DNA from: Caprimulgus europaeus
Taxonomy: Eukaryota > Chordata > Aves > Caprimulgiformes > Caprimulgidae
Length of the DNA stretch: 64,000 nt
Assembly: GCA_907165065.1 (NCBI GenBank)
Contig: OU015541.1
Location: 4,216,001-4,280,000, forward strand
Direction of reading: 5' to 3'
Shown: one piece after another, positions 14,362 through 28,229 of the stretch
Layout: each line of letters begins with the position of its first letter
How positions within the stretch are numbered: the stretch's first letter is position 1
Notes under the pieces: model-generated
Told to the model about the DNA's origin: nothing
Database searches by the model: none
What the model saw: the letters and a program-made list of their open reading frames with translations, nothing else
Translations under genes and position numbers: made by a program

Positions 14362-14669
14362 TCCAAGCCTAAAATTTCCATGAACTTCAGGCCAAAAAAA
14401 GTTTTAAAAGAGCAGAAGGACACATAGGTTGCTTGTGAAGCTAAGGAAGAGAAAAATGGCAGTTCAGATTTTGAACGGATTGAACTGCCCAGTGGAGATA
14501 TCTCTCACTTCTCAGTAACAAGGTAGAAAGCTGAGAAGCAACTGTGCTCCTCACTGAAGTGAAAGAGAACATGAAAATTAAGTGCAGCATATGCTTCAGC
14601 ATTGGCTCTAGAGAACTCAGCAAAGAGGAGCAGAGATCAAGCCAACCTGAATTTCAGCATCAGCTCTGA

Positions 14670-14782
14670 ATGTGCCTTTTTGCCTTGGGGAAACTACAGC
14701 TCCTCTGCTGCCATTTTTTTGCCATCTGTAAAACGATGATGATAATATTAATTACCTACCTGAGACAGTTACGCTGAGGTAT
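14670..14782 (-). mobile_element. MIR-type SINE remnant, diverged
   Basis: TGCCTTGGGGAAACTACAGC, then (after a T run) GCCATCTGTAAAACGATGAT, GATAATATTAATTACCTACC and TGAGACAGTTACGCTGAGG. These follow the reverse-complemented MIR order of 'cttgggcaa..', 'catctgtaaaatggggataat', 'agtacctacctcatagggttg', in the right spacing. Divergence is high but the collinear order of three boxes makes chance unlikely. Confidence 0.65.
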
Positions 14783-14789
14783 AGATTTT

Positions 14790-17700
14790 ATCCCCACAGT
14801 CTGGCACATTTCTGTAGGACTATAAAAGCAGAAATGTCTGAGCTTTTATAATCTTTTCCACACTACAGCTGTATCTGTAAGCACCCAGAGCTCAAATTGG
14901 CAAGTATTATGTTCTTTATTCTCATATTGATTTCAATAGGACTTCTGAGCACAAAGTGCTTTCAGGAGCAGTTTACTTGCATAGTTCTCGGAGTAGCACA
15001 TCATCGGTGAAAAGAAATAAATGCGTGGTAAAAAATAACAGCTGCAAAACACAGGGGGATCTGCTACGTCAGAAGCAAAAATCCACAGTCTCAAAAGAAG
15101 AAAACAGTTCAGAAAAACTTGGGGGTTTTTTTCTATGAAGTATGGAGATTAGCAGACATTAAACACAAACACATAATATTATACATGTATCTATAAACAC
15201 ATAATTTTCTGTCTTTCTAAAACCATTCAAAATGGTAAGGAAGACTACACAAGTGACTTGATGATTGCACTGTGAATCTAAGAACTCTCTAATTATTGCT
15301 GCCATCTACTCATAATTTCAGAAGCGAAGTTGTTTGAAAAAATAAAGTCAAATCTTGACACTAATAATTGGATCTTTCAAGTTATTTTTCCCCCCTCAGT
15401 ACAATAACTGCTTGTGTGTGTTAATGTTCCTTTTCTATTTGTTTTTTAATAGTTTTCACAAAAAAATGCAAATACTGTTTATGCAAACTCTAAGAACATA
15501 AATCATTTTTCAGCAAAGGACATAAACATCAGGAAAAGAAAAGAAAAAAGCTGGTCTCAGGTAGCATGAGCTGAGATCTCACTGCATTTAAAGAAAATTC
15601 CCATGCATTTGAGGTGGGGAGGTTGTGCAAAGCTGCTCCCACTGTTTGCTGAGGACAGCCAAGCACCACATTGCTGCACGGCTGTGTCTAATCCTGGGCC
15701 AGTTGAATTTGGGAGCTGCTTGGCTATAAACCAGCACATCTATTTATGAGAGATCTCTCCTGGCTCAATGGTCTGGGCCAACAGAACACGTAATGCCAAC
15801 TGTCGCCCGTAGTTCTTGCAAGGTCAATAGGCAGCATGGAGAAGTCTCCCTCATATGAGCTTCAGCCCCTTTGGCTTTGGAGTGTACAGGCATTTTTAGA
15901 GGTCAAGGTACTACTCAGCACTAGGGGGAATGCAGGGATAATGATGAATACTCACAGTTTGTCAGGCCAAGAATTATTTAATATCTGCCAGAATACAGCA
16001 GTAAGGAATACGGACTTTAATTTCCTCAGTCAATGAAAGGCATTCCTTTTCTTCCTTGCAAATCAGTTCTCAATAGGAAACTTGCACAAAGAAAGGTGGC
16101 AGCATTTTTCCTTTCCATGTTAAGAAGAATAAGCTCTGAATTCTCCTTTTGCATGGTACATCCCTTTAGAGACATATGATTGCAATAATTTTCTTCAAAG
16201 GGACATCATTCTGCACAGTAGAGAGGTGAATTTGTATTGATGTTTACAAGAAGGTGCTACAAACTCCTACAACCGGGTTTCTGCCCAACAAAGTTAAATG
16301 CTCAATTCTTTTAAAGAAAGCAGTTCCTCAAGAAGGTCATTGAGGCTGGATCACAGAAAGGGTGAATGGCATGAACTCCTAGTCTTCATGCTGATCAAAA
16401 TGCAACTTGTGCAGAAGGGGTTGGATTAACCTCAAGTGCACAGCTGCTTGTTTTACAGTTTTATTTTTTACATTCTGAAAGTTTATGTGATCTAATTAGC
16501 CATTTTATTTCACAAAAATACATTTTGGCACTGTTGGACTTGGAATGACTCAAATGCAAGGGGTTTACCTATGAGGGAAGAAGACAAGCACATGGCAAAT
16601 AAGTATTATGCTTCCATTTCAGAGGCATTACAATGGGAAAGCAGAGCTAAGCTACACCTGCCTGGAGATTGCTTCACTGATTTGAAGCTTTCACATCCTA
16701 TACAATTATTAAAATCTAGCTAAGAAAAAACAGTGACAATGCCTAGGCAAGAGTACCTCAGTATTATTCAATCTTAATGAAAAGGCTGAGGAAGCAAGAG
16801 GCAAGAAAACCACTGTGTGTTCACCTGTATGCCCCCAGGTTACCTGCACTGCTGACCCCCCAGCCCCACTGCAACCGAACAGCAGCACAGGTGACACCAG
16901 GGGACTTCATCACAGAGCCGTCTTGCTTCCAAAAGCCCTCTAGTTTCTCATCACATACTGTCTGCCCTTTCCTGTAGTAGTTCTTCTGCTTCTGATTTTA
17001 TCTGGTTACCTGAGAATGTGGATTATGTTACAACACATTTCCAAGCACCGGCATTGTTAAAGGGGTTATCCAAGGTGTGGATTTTGCCAGAGAAAATACA
17101 GCAATTAGGTTCCTGGATCTGTTGTTATTCAGCAGCACGAACACCCCAGGGAAGACATCCTGGACATTAATATATCCAAGATATCTGGATAAACAAAAAC
17201 ACATCATCTCTGGAGCCAAATGTCAACCAGCCACTCTTAAAGCACTGAGATAAAATATCTACCTGTGCTTAGAGAGCTGACACAGGCCTGCACACTACTT
17301 GACCCAAAGCAGCACTTAAGCAGGATCTAAGACACATACTGCTCCCACCTAACTCTCTTCTAAGAAAAACTTTTTCCATGGCCAGTTGGCAAAAACATGC
17401 TCTTCCCTGCCTTGTATTTGTATCATGAAGGAAATCACCCTAATTAAAATGCCTGAATTGAGACATTACCTGGAGATTCGGAAAACAAGACAAGAATCTT
17501 TTATTAACATCTTACTCATTGTCTTCATGCCACCATTTGTGATAAAATAAAAGTATTAAAGCACAAATTAGTCATAGAACAGCCACACTTAAAAGATACA
17601 GTCCACTTCAATTTAACTCCCAGGGTCCTTCCCTACAATCTGAAGTCCTAGATTGATCATGATGGGATAAAAGATAACAGGGAAAGGGGTGAATCTTCAC

Positions 17701-20700
17701 AGCTGCCTTAACTCAAAACCAAATACCCCAAGAACAAAGAGGCCAGGTATCCTCTGGCTGTGAAACCCCACCAGGGATACAGAATAACTAGCGCTTACTG
17801 CTACCACTGCATTGCGTTACAGCTGTAATTTCAGTAACCTGAGGCAAATCATTACGCTACAGAACATCTTGAAAATGTTAGAGCAACAAGCACTTTGTTT
17901 AAAGGATTTGTGAATGTCTAATTTACACACTCAGGAAGAAAACCTCAACCACTTTCTGCTTGTCCTTGCTTTAATCCAACTCACAGGAAATGTCATCTGG
18001 CTCCAATTGACAGTGACTGATAATAAGGATAAAATAAATTTTTACTTCAAATGCCCATCTATCACTATTTAGAATACGAAACGGCCCTTGAGAATGCATG
18101 AAGGTGCATTTGCTTCTCTTAAACTGTTGATGGATTCATTGCTTTTCGTTAAAAGAATAAATCTTGCTGTGTATCTTATTTTTAGCAATATGATCGCATC
18201 CCAACTTGGATCAGGCCCACTGTCTTTGATAGTGTTCACCTATATGATGGAAGACAGCTCCATCATGTAGGAGCTGCCCATGAAAACAGTACCATTTTAC
18301 AATTTAAAAAATACTGCACAGATAATAAATGATGGAACTGACAGAAAAATAAAAACCTATGCACTTGAACATGCAGCTGAGGAAAGGCATCAGATTATTT
18401 CCTAACATTCCACTAGCTTTTACAAGATGCTTGCCCAAAATCATGTCAGTGCACTGGCCCCCCAAGTCTCAGCTTCCTTGGAAGACACAAACACACATTC
18501 ATTAAGCACCTTCTTCTAGGAACACACATTAAACACACTTCTCATTGCTAATTTACACATTAACCTTTTATGCAGGAGTAACTCAGAAGCATAATGGCAC
18601 ATGAGTGCTGGTGTATAGTAGTGTACATGCAATACACACGGTCTCTCTGCATTTATTATGAAACACGGTGATATATTCAAATGGTTTTCACATTATTATT
18701 TGCTCTGCTGTAAAATTTCTCTCACCAAAGAGTTTCTGATTTTCCTGTGCCATTAAATCCCAGAGATTTCTCATGCTTTATAAGGTTAACCATCAGTTCA
18801 CATTCCCTTGCTCCCTTTCCTAACTTTTTTTTTTGACAAAACTTTCAGAAAGACAATGCAAACAAGCATTTTTTAAGAGATAAGGATACTTCAAGTATCG
18901 AATAAACCAAAATATTTAAAGTGAAGATCAGAAGGTTTAGAAAGGCCAGTGAAACTTTTGCTGAAATCATCACGTCCTTCAGCTGGGCACCGTGAAGTGG
19001 TGATGGGTGACCTCATACTCATTGCATGACTGACTGTTGGAAAATAGCTGCAAAATGGGACCAACTTCCCAGCAGAGACAAGACATTAAACACACAATTA
19101 ATTGCATGGGATGATGTGCCAGAAGTTCAACAGTCAGTTCTAGCCCATACCAATTCCAGCCACTAGTTGGACTCTTGCCCTGCATGTGGTAAGGACAATG
19201 TTCAGCAGTGAGTCCCACACATACTCCTTATGCAGCAGAACGTATTTAAATTGAAGGACACAGCAATGCACGCTCAATCCCATAAACACATTACCAGTGA
19301 CACCACATGGAGATCTGCTCTGTTCTAAGGTAGGATAGGTGCTTAATCAATTGCCTTGATTTACTAAGCTTTACTGCTTTCTAAATAAGTAGTAATACGT
19401 AACACGATTTTCAGCCCAGTTTTAGAAACCTTGATCATTTATCCCATTAAATCAGAAGGAGAAACACGGGCTGCTAGCAGGAGCATGTTGTTTCTTATAT
19501 GCAATTCTCTGAGAGGAAAACACACCATAAAAATGCATTTGCTGTTTCAGCTGACATATAACACAATATTCCAAAAAGAAAATATTAGCCTTGCTAAAAT
19601 ACTACAGCTAGTGATATGTCCCCTCGAATTTAGTACATGCAATAGGTTAGAGGAGAAAAACATCCCAAAGATACCAGAAGAATTTATAAGTTAGTGATCT
19701 GCTTATGAGGAATGGAGACTGCTGATGAAAGCTGAAGTCTTACTGATAAAAAAATGGATTTCCCATAGCATTGCCGATAGCACTGGGATCTAATTGGCCT
19801 GAGTTTACTCCTGCTGAGTAGCCTTGTTCATTTTGGCTTGCTTTGGAGGACCCAATCAATCACAAGGCCAAGCAGCAGCTGACCCGTAGGCAGCCACAAT
19901 TAAAACTCAGTTCCTACTTACTTAAAGGTAGAAAGTGAATTTAACCTGATCTAAGTAAGGGAGCCAGGGCCTGAAACCACTTGCAGACCCTAAGATGTTA
20001 TATCACTTTAGACAACCCTTTTCCTTTTAAGTGGTGCTCTTCATTGCCAACAACCCTTAGGAAAGCTCACACCATTTCAGCAGACAGTTCCTCTCCCAGA
20101 TGCAGGGTAGATATGGCAGGATGCTACAGTAGCTCAGGATCCTGAAGTTCAGGCCCACAGTTCTTAAGGAACTCGTTGACTTATTTTAATGAATGCTCTA
20201 TCTAAAACTAATTCCATGCTTGTGTTCACAGCACTTCTCTGGCCATCTGACAATTTATTTGCCTATGTGCTACAGAAAGGTAATATGCAAGAAAACAAAA
20301 TCTCTTGGAATAAGCCATTACGAAGCATGTAGAAGCAGTTTGTCCTCATCCTTGGAAATGCAGACACAAGCACATCTGGATTGTGAATCTGTTTCTACCC
20401 AGGTGCTTCTTGGTGAGACAACTTTTACAGAGCTTGATAAAGGTGGGGATAGGGAGGTGACAGAGGAAGAACAGGCAAACCCAGCAACATGGACAGCACT
20501 TCATCCAGGTCACAGCATGGGATATAAACGTCCAACTATTGCAGAACCTTCACACCTGTGCTTCCAAGTGCTTCTTCAGGGACACGTGACTATGGCTGCA
20601 TACCATGTCTTGCTACAGGGTGAGCCTATCCCAGCCTTGCATCTCATTCTCTTCCTGATGAGAAATAGGCATTTTTTTAACCTCAAAGTCAAAACTCACT

Positions 20701-21970
20701 CTTCTCATACAGTGCAATTTCACTTTTAGGAATTTACAGTAGGGTTAAATTATCTCGGTGATTTCTAAATGTACAGTACACACATGAGAAACTGAACTGC
20801 TTTAGTATCACTACTGCCCCTAGAAAAAAGATGTACTTAAAACTGCAGGTCATGGGGAAGTCAAAAGCAGTTACATAGAAAAGAATGTATTAACAAATAA
20901 AAAAAATAATCTCATAATGGCTTATATTTACCAGCTCTGTATTTTCAGAGGCCTCATTTAAAACAAATAAATAAAGGATTTTAAATGGATGCTGAATTTC
21001 AAAACTCTGTCCACTATATACTCAGCCAGCTACCCCTGATCTCTCACCCTCTACTATATTTTTCAGACTGTGCAGCTTTATCCTTCAGAGAGCAGCACTG
21101 TTGTTCTCAAAAGCAAGTCATATTTCAAGCTGGTCACATTTTATGTCCAACTTCAAATCTCTTTGTACATTCTGGTCTGAACCTTCTTCCCCACACATAG
21201 CAAAGAAACACGTTTGCTCAGTGTAAAGAAAACAACCAAGCAGTCAAGAATAAATGGCAAAGTTCCTCTCTGAAATAGCAGGAATTAGCTTTGGATGACT
21301 ATGCTTAACACATTTCTGTGACTTAAACAACTGGTCTCAGAAAATGTTCAAAGAGAATGGAGGAAAGCAGAAACTGGTATTTCATGGTCAAACTACAAAA
21401 AGATGCTAAAGTGTTGGATATACTGGTCTCTTCTCTAGCCAATAATATGTATTTTCCCAGCACTCCTCTCCTTTATAACTGTCTAGAAAAAGATAATTTC
21501 CTTTAAACTGTAACAAGTTTTTAGCATTACATGCATGCCCACTTTTTAGATCTGTTTTAGAAATATACATTGTTCCTGACTCACAAAGATACATGAAGAA
21601 TGCAATTAGCATTTCAATAAAACAGAACAGGATGACAACTATTCAATTGTTGCCCCAATCATAAGTTTTTCAGCTCAGTCAAGCATTCATTCTCTGGTTC
21701 TGGTGACAGCTACTGTCGGGGAAAAAAGCCGTAGTTAATTGGCCAACAACTACAAACAAAACACTCTTATTAAAAGCAAAATTACAGTCAAGTTTCTGGA
21801 CTCTGTTACTTTCTCTACAGAGTGAATATCTACACAGTGCAAACTCAGGAAAAATGCAAAACATGAAATGCTGAAAAAGACAACTCATTTCAATTTTGCA
21901 ATGCTGTATTTCAGTCATGATCTGTAATGCAGGGAGTAAACTTCATTTAAAGTCTAGTTCCTTTGTGGAG
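14790..21970. other. Unique noncoding DNA
   Basis: No repeat or exon is recognised. The longest open frame of the window (178 codons, 20193-20729 +) lies here. Its translation has no domain, signal or repeat that I recognise. It lacks an obvious flanking splice pattern, and I do not call it a gene. The stretch 14870-14960 may be the edge of another old repeat (TTGATTTCAATAGGACTT). Confidence 0.62.
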
Positions 21971-21973
21971 GGG

Positions 21974-22065
21974 AAAAACGAAGAAAAAAAAGAAAAAAGA
22001 AAAAGAAAAGAAAAAAAGAAAAAAAAAGAAAAAAAAGAAAAAAAGAAAAAAAAAAGAAAAAAGAG
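21974..22065 (+). repeat. Purine microsatellite (A3-9G)n
   Basis: About 90 bases consist only of A and G apart from the last few, in irregular A-run plus single G units. The tract is homopurine on this strand. It creates an open frame of lysine, glutamate and arginine codons that has no biological meaning. Such tracts can form triplex DNA and often vary in length between individuals. Confidence 0.97.
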
Positions 22066-22069
22066 CAAA

Positions 22070-24830
22070 TACTTGAAAGACTGCTAAAACAAATGAACTA
22101 AACTTTACCTGTTATACACAGACCAAAATGTACCAAGCATACCTTGCCAGATACCATACTTTGATTTCTGCATAACAGCACAGCTCTAAGCACTGTTCCT
22201 TCCCCTCTTCTTTTTCTATTAATTTTAAGCTACTGAGTCCAACCACACTATTAGCTTGTAATCACTCCTGTTATTTAAAAGTAAGAAAATTCATTTAAAA
22301 TTATATATAAAGTCATCATCAGAACCTGCCTCATACAAGATTCTTTCACAGCAGCAGAGCAAGCATGAGAGCTGAATTTCTAAGTATAAACCTGTCTGTA
22401 GACCAGGACCTGGCACTGCAGTAGCAGTAACAGTATATTCACTGGTACATCGCCTTGCCTGATAGCAGACATCTTGATATTTTTTCTTGCCTCTTCTCCC
22501 TGCTAGATGCAGATAGGCCTGGTTTTATAATTCCTGGGCCCTTTAGGTCAGAGTCACCACCCTGCCATCAGGAGACGTGTATGAGACTAGCGCAAACCTA
22601 ACAGCTTATCAAAAACAATGCTCCATTTTTCCAGCCCTGTTGCCCTTTCCATTAATGGGATTGTGCTTTATTCCACTGTTCTTTGTGCTTCAATCCCTTG
22701 GGCTCCTCAGGCGGTGACTGCTAAATTATAAAATGATTTTGAGAGGTTTGGTTAAATGTACCATCTTGTTACATGATATCTTTTTATAGGTATCATATGG
22801 GAAACGCCAGTCCCTGAGGGTGCCACTCTCCCAGTCCCTACCCTTGGCACTTTCAGACCACAGGATTTTAAGCAGTACTTACCCAGAAAAAAATGAGGGT
22901 TGTTTTCCTCTCCTTGTTTTAAGTTTATTAATACTGTCACATCAAATCTCAATGTAAAGTGATGCAAAATGTCATACACTAAAAATAATGTGTTGGAAAT
23001 GGGTCACTACTAAAATATCTGCACTGTCTACAAACCAGTTTATTATTTCCTCCAGTTTCAAGCCCTTTTAACCCAATTCTCAAGTATACCAACCCAAGAG
23101 GGAGTTAAATTCTGATGAATTTTAGCAGACACACAGACAGAACTGAGCATTTAGGTCACTGTTAGTGAAGTTATTTTGAGGGGGTTTCATAATTTTTGTG
23201 TAAAATAATTAAAATTCTGGCTTTTGACTTCACCACTCCAGTGCTTATGGTTCTGTACAAGCTGCTAAGGTGCCCTCTATATACTCAGTGTGAAGAGAGG
23301 TGGGAAGAGCATGAGTAAAAGACCACTATTGAATAATTTAGGTTGTAAGGGACTTTGGGATGTCATGTGGCCTGACCCTCCACCAAAACCAAAAAGGAAA
23401 AAAAGGATGAAGAAAAAACAAGGAAGATGGCCTGTGAGGGTTAACAAACTCAGAAACAGAGAGAATCAGAGATGCCAAAGATGGCTTGCTTGAGAGACAG
23501 AGAGAAGAACTGTTTCAAGGATTTAGCAGGTAAGAAATCAGCTGACAGAAAGGATGCAAGGACAAGGAGGGATGTAGTTCTCGCTACCTTTGCATGGTAG
23601 AACAGACATACACAACTAATCAGCTGTGGGGGGACTGTCAAAGCAGCAGACACATTGCAGGAAGTTTGTGTAGTTAATACAACCACGTACTACTGCAACA
23701 TGCTCTGATGCAGTAGTGGGAAAGTACCTCTGCTCTAAGAGACAGCAATTTACCAAAATAATCACAGCCACAGCCAACAATGTCCAAGTAGCTGTCATCT
23801 TTTCAGTAAATGATTAACATGAAGCTGGAGTATTACTCTAAGAAGTAGCTGGCGTGTGAGTTGTGCTGGGTACTGAACAATGCCACCCTCAGTCCTTCAC
23901 AGCAAGGACAAAAGCCCATTCCAAGTTATTTACTTCTTTACACTGTGCACATACACATCCTTCGAGGAATGGCTCCAATCCACCTGGCACTCAGAAACGT
24001 AGGAAACAGTGTCATAACATTTTAGAGTTTAAAGTGCAGGCACAATGTGCCAAATTGAGGTAACAGATGGGGATCCAAACACTGCTAAGTGCTACCTAGC
24101 AATGTAACATATGCAGTGCCCGGAAATCGTGACACCATCTAATGAATGAAAAAGTCTTGCACCAATATGCAAATTCCATACTTAAGCAAGACAAAAAACC
24201 TGGAGACCAGCAAGAAACAATAGTACCAAAGACAAAAAAGATAACAGTGCCAGGAAGAGAAAAGATAGCCACCTTGGTATCTCTGAGTGACAGAAGTGTG
24301 GATCATCTTTTCCCTTTTCTGCTTCAACAGTTTTTGGCAAGTGGACAGAGACAACCTGAGAGATAGTTTTGTGTTGAGAGTTTTGGAAGGGTAGGCTTGC
24401 ATCCAAGAATTGAAGATAAAAAGCTAAGTGGACTTGCAGAATACATCCATCTCCCAGAAGCTAAGTACGTACTGTACAACTGGAGGGTCATCAGTTGGAT
24501 TTGTTTTTTAATTGTTAAGCATGTAACAATTTTATGCAGTCTTTTATTTATAATATTTGAGGGGATTACGATGTAAAAGTGAAAAATTGGTACAGAATAC
24601 TGAACGCTCAGCTTGAAAATCCTGGCCTTCAGTAAGAAGATGAAAACACTTTTTACTGATTCAACTTTCATTCTAAACTCATGTAATTTAATCAGATATG
24701 TTCACAGCTAGAATTGCTGCATGCTGGAAATCCTTCCTGGCAATACAGAAGCTACCACTTTACCACTCCACAGATAATTTTCTCATTACATTATATACTA
24801 TGGTTAGAAAAAGCTCAGTTATATTTACAA
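22070..24830. other. Noncoding DNA around a worn CR1
   Basis: Holds the degenerate CR1 at 23328 followed by A/G-rich sequence to about 23460. Open frames of 60-115 codons overlap on both strands at 23450-24671 without coding texture. Confidence 0.62.
23328..23388 (-). mobile_element. Degenerate CR1 3' fragment
   Basis: The string GAATAATTTAGGTTGTAAGG, followed by GACTTTGGGATGTCATGTGG and CCTGACCCTCCACC, matches the reverse-complemented CR1 3' UTR pattern 'gaatcatttaggttggaagggacctctgg...catctggtccaacc', with many substitutions. The terminal octamer repeats are not clear. The copy is older or more worn than the three other CR1 fragments here and runs into an A/G-rich stretch. Confidence 0.55.
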
Positions 24831-24838
24831 GCGCGCAG

Positions 24839-24975
24839 TGCAACCAGTGATTGTAAAAATACGCATAATGCATAGCTAGCTTGCCCAAGTAATTAATGTG
24901 ATTATGCATGCAAAGCAGGTAAGTGCAATAATTGGGTTGCTATGCAAGCTGTGCAAGTGCATGCACAATTCTGCA
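24839..24975. other. TGCA-dense segment
   Basis: The palindromic word TGCA starts at 24839, 24869, 24905, 24909, 24924, 24943, 24952, 24958, 24962 and 24972: ten times in 137 bases, where about one is expected at most. ATTATGCATGCAAAGC and GTGCAAGTGCATGCACAA are examples. It may be a worn dispersed repeat built of such words, or a cluster of homeodomain/POU-like sites. Confidence 0.5.
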
Positions 24976-24989
24976 CACCTAATGTTTTG

Positions 24990-27900
24990 GGAGATTTGCC
25001 CACTCAGGGAGATGCTGAAGTTCTGTTTTGCAATCACAGCCTAGAAAGTAAAAATAAGATTATTTCCTGTGCCATAAACTGACCTAAGCACCAATGCTAT
25101 TTTCCCCAATATAATTAAATGTTAAAAGCCTTTAATTAAAGAATATAAATCAGAGTGAATCATTTCAGACCAAAGCAGGCTTACAACACAGGATGCATTT
25201 GTTGCTGAAAGTCAGCATGAGAACAAAGCCATAAAAATGCCATTCACACCTTTTAATTGGTACATTTGAGTATTCCTTTTATTGCTCTGCCAAACCAGCA
25301 ATGGTCCCACTTTCCTTCTGAAAATGTCTTCAGACCCTCTAAACTCCAATCCAAGCGTTGACGAGACAAATGATGGCCTCTGCTTCCCTGAAGTCCCACC
25401 CAGAACAAAGTGATTCTTTGTCCTGAAACGCCTGAAGCATACCTGAGATTTGAGTTTAATTCTCTTCAATATTTTATTTCCTTCCATCTCAAGCTCTTAG
25501 ACGGGGATTTTTATTTGTTTATGTAATTATTTTTTTGGGGATAGGAAATGTTATTGGTCCCCTTGACACAGCTGTGTTATTACACACTGAGATTACACAG
25601 CCAAGGAGCCTTTGTGGATTGAAAGCTGGAAGCAGAGCTGCAGAAGGGCAGGACCATCCCCATCTCCCGCCTTCTCCTTCCCTCTCTGTGCTCTGAACTG
25701 CTGTTGTGCTCCCCATCAACAGAGTGATGAGTATCCACATATTACTGGCACAAAAATATATTTATAGATTGTGAACACAGAAAACTACAGTAGGGTAAAC
25801 ACAATCAGATTTACAGACAAGCTCAAGGCCTCTGTAAGTCTGGAGTACAATAGAAATTAGAGTGAGATAGAGTTGGGGAAAAAAGATTTCTTGAATTTCA
25901 GAGCCAAGATTCAGATTCAGCTCAACGATATTTACAAAGCTTTTGTTACCACTTTCTACAAACATTCAAGCATTCAGATTTTGTTGCTAACGTTGAGGAA
26001 TAAGACAGCAACAGATTTGGAGCTTGTAAATAATTTCCAACTGTGTATTCAATTGTAAATTTCAGTTGATACTGTGCTGGGTAATCGTGTAACAGTCAAA
26101 CACAGAAAAGGAAACCAAAGCACAGGATAATACAGAAATCCAGAACAACAAAATATGGCAATAATCACAATCCAAAAAGAAAGAAAAACCCCAGAATGAT
26201 GCATCAAAGAATTTCACAAATAATTTCAAATATGGAACCACTCTAAGGATTTTGTGGTCAGATCTTTAATAAGGAATTCCTCAAAGGAAAATATCTGAAT
26301 TATTTACTCAGCCCTGATCAAGTGAATAGAGAACGAACTAGATGAAAATAAGTAACTAGAAAGAATTCTTTCAAAGTTGTGTTCTAATAGCAGAATATTG
26401 CTAAATAACAGTAATTAATATCCTCAATAACTGTTAAGTATGCATAAACAAGCATGCCAGCTCTCCCTCCATCCCTGCAAGCACAATATGGGTTTACATC
26501 TGGTCTCAAGAAGCAACGGGCAGATCTCAAACAGTTTGGCCGTTCAGTTCAGATTAGCGCCCAGAAGCACGGGTTCTTATCCAAAGCTTACTCAACCTAC
26601 CTGAACCTTCCGGGCCAGCAAAACAGAGCTGGCAGCCTAAGTCAGAACAGGCGTTTGCCTAACATTGCTGGCACTTACTGCTTCCAGTTGGGCTAGAGAT
26701 ACTGCAGGAATAATCTTTCTCTTTTGACATTTCATATTGTTGTAGTGGCAGGAAGCTGGAAGTGTGGAGATGCACAACATGCAGAATGAAAGAGAAAAAC
26801 ATTTAAACAATCTGAAGTAGAGTTTGCAGTGAAAGCTTAGTAGCCAGGAGCTGCATTCTGCTCTGTCATCCATCCATGGCATTACAATCACATAACCAAT
26901 ATTTTTCTTCCTTTTTTTTTTTTTTTAAGTGCTTTTAATCCTTAGAATATTGTCATATGAACAAGTTGCTTCACAACATGAAATCTGAGGGCCAAATGGT
27001 GCCCCTCTCTCTCACTCCAGTGTTTGAGGGGTGCACCCCACCATGATTAGACAGTGCTGATTGAGGGATTCCACACAAGCGCGGGCAGACCCCAATCTAG
27101 CTGAGAGTCACAGTTCCTCCTTAGCTAAGAGCTTGCAGAAAACACTGGGGAGGAGCATCACAGAGGCTGCACCCAGACCCTCCTCTGGTGCAGGGTCCTG
27201 GTTCCCTGGTCATCCACACCAACTAGGTAGTGAAACGGGGTGCGGATGCTGGCGGGGGGGATCCATCAGCATCTCTATGCAAAGCAGAAGATAGAAGGGG
27301 TCTGCTACGCTCTGGGGTCTCACCATGCTATGGAGAGATGTGGTATGATGGGGCCGGGGAAAGCATCATGCACCAGCTGATGGAGCCTCCCCTGGGCAGG
27401 CAGAGGAGGTAAGCATCTCAGGAGTGAGCTGGGAATTTAACTGGTGAAAAATACAACTGCCTGTAACTGGGAGAGGTGACCTTTCCAGCACAAAGTATCT
27501 CTGAAAAATAAGTTTCCTCTGTAAGACCAGAATTTGAGTCAGTATCTCTTATGATGATATCGATGCACCACCCATCATTTGCAAAGCACCTGATTACTGA
27601 CCATAAGGTATGTAAAAAGAACTGCTCCTCAGCTAGTCTGGGATTTCACATTAACGGCATGATGCAGAGGAGACTTTCAACTAGCACATGAACAATGAAA
27701 GTTATTCCACACCTATGGACTTTCCAGGTAGTGCATGAATGATAAAGTATTTTTTATGACCACACCTTTTATGACCTTCCATGTAATACTGGAAGGACCA
27801 GGGGAATCATCCAAGAGGCTGAAGTAGCAGTTCAAACTAAATCAATAAATGAAAAAAAAAAAACCAACCAAAAATACAAAAACAAACAATAAAACAACAA

Positions 27901-28090
27901 CCCAAGAGATTCAATGATTTGATTGTGCCAAGAGGATGACAGATTTTCCTCTGGAGATGCAAGACAAGATTTTCTGGCTGGGAGAGCTCTGATGCAAGCA
28001 GCATGCATGACCAAACCGGCTGGCTGGGCAGCACGGTCCAGCAGACCATGGAAGCCACTGTGAGCCAAGAACTTGCAAGCTCCTATCCAA
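24990..28090. other. Noncoding DNA becoming GC-richer toward 27-28 kb
   Basis: 24990-26900 is AT-rich and featureless. 27000-27450 is richer in G and C, with frames of 60-77 codons but no recognisable exon. An A-rich, C-interrupted tract lies at 27848-27900. Confidence 0.62.
26912..26928 (+). repeat. T-rich homopolymer
   Basis: CTTCC is followed by an uninterrupted run of about 16 T. No element body is attached. Confidence 0.93.
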
Positions 28091-28095
28091 GATCT

Positions 28096-28225
28096 GTCAC
28101 CATTCACTGCACAGCCTTGGGCAAGTTACTTAACCTCCTTGTGTCTCAGTTTCACCATCTGTAGGACTGGGCTAACATTAAGTTGGCTAGCAGATAGGGA
28201 CATTCAGAGGCTTAATTAAGGATAG
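28096..28225 (-). mobile_element. MIR-type SINE remnant
   Basis: Reverse-oriented MIR core and tail: CAGCCTTGGGCAAGTTACTT, AACCTCCTTGTGTCTCAGTT, TCACCATCTGTAGGACTGGG. After a diverged stretch comes a weak match to the inner MIR box (ATAGGGACATTCAGAGGCTTAATTAAGG). MIR is an ancient tRNA-derived SINE found in all amniotes and long inactive. The 20-30 central bases are well preserved, which sometimes reflects exaptation but could be chance. The copy lies in the GC-richer stretch 27.0-28.8 kb. Confidence 0.8.
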
Positions 28226-28229
28226 CTGG

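Larger units (their letters stand above)
9170..14660. other. Unique noncoding DNA with scattered old repeats
   Basis: Beyond the old repeats at 11060 and 12565 and the homopolymers, I see nothing specific. 10860-11050 is GC-richer but has no frame or motif I can name. 12430-12560 is strongly AT-rich with homeodomain-type TAAT words. Confidence 0.65.

Noticed and set aside
21896-22087. Open frame with a long lysine/glutamate tail resembling a charged protein
   Set aside because: The tail is simply the A/G microsatellite read in frame.
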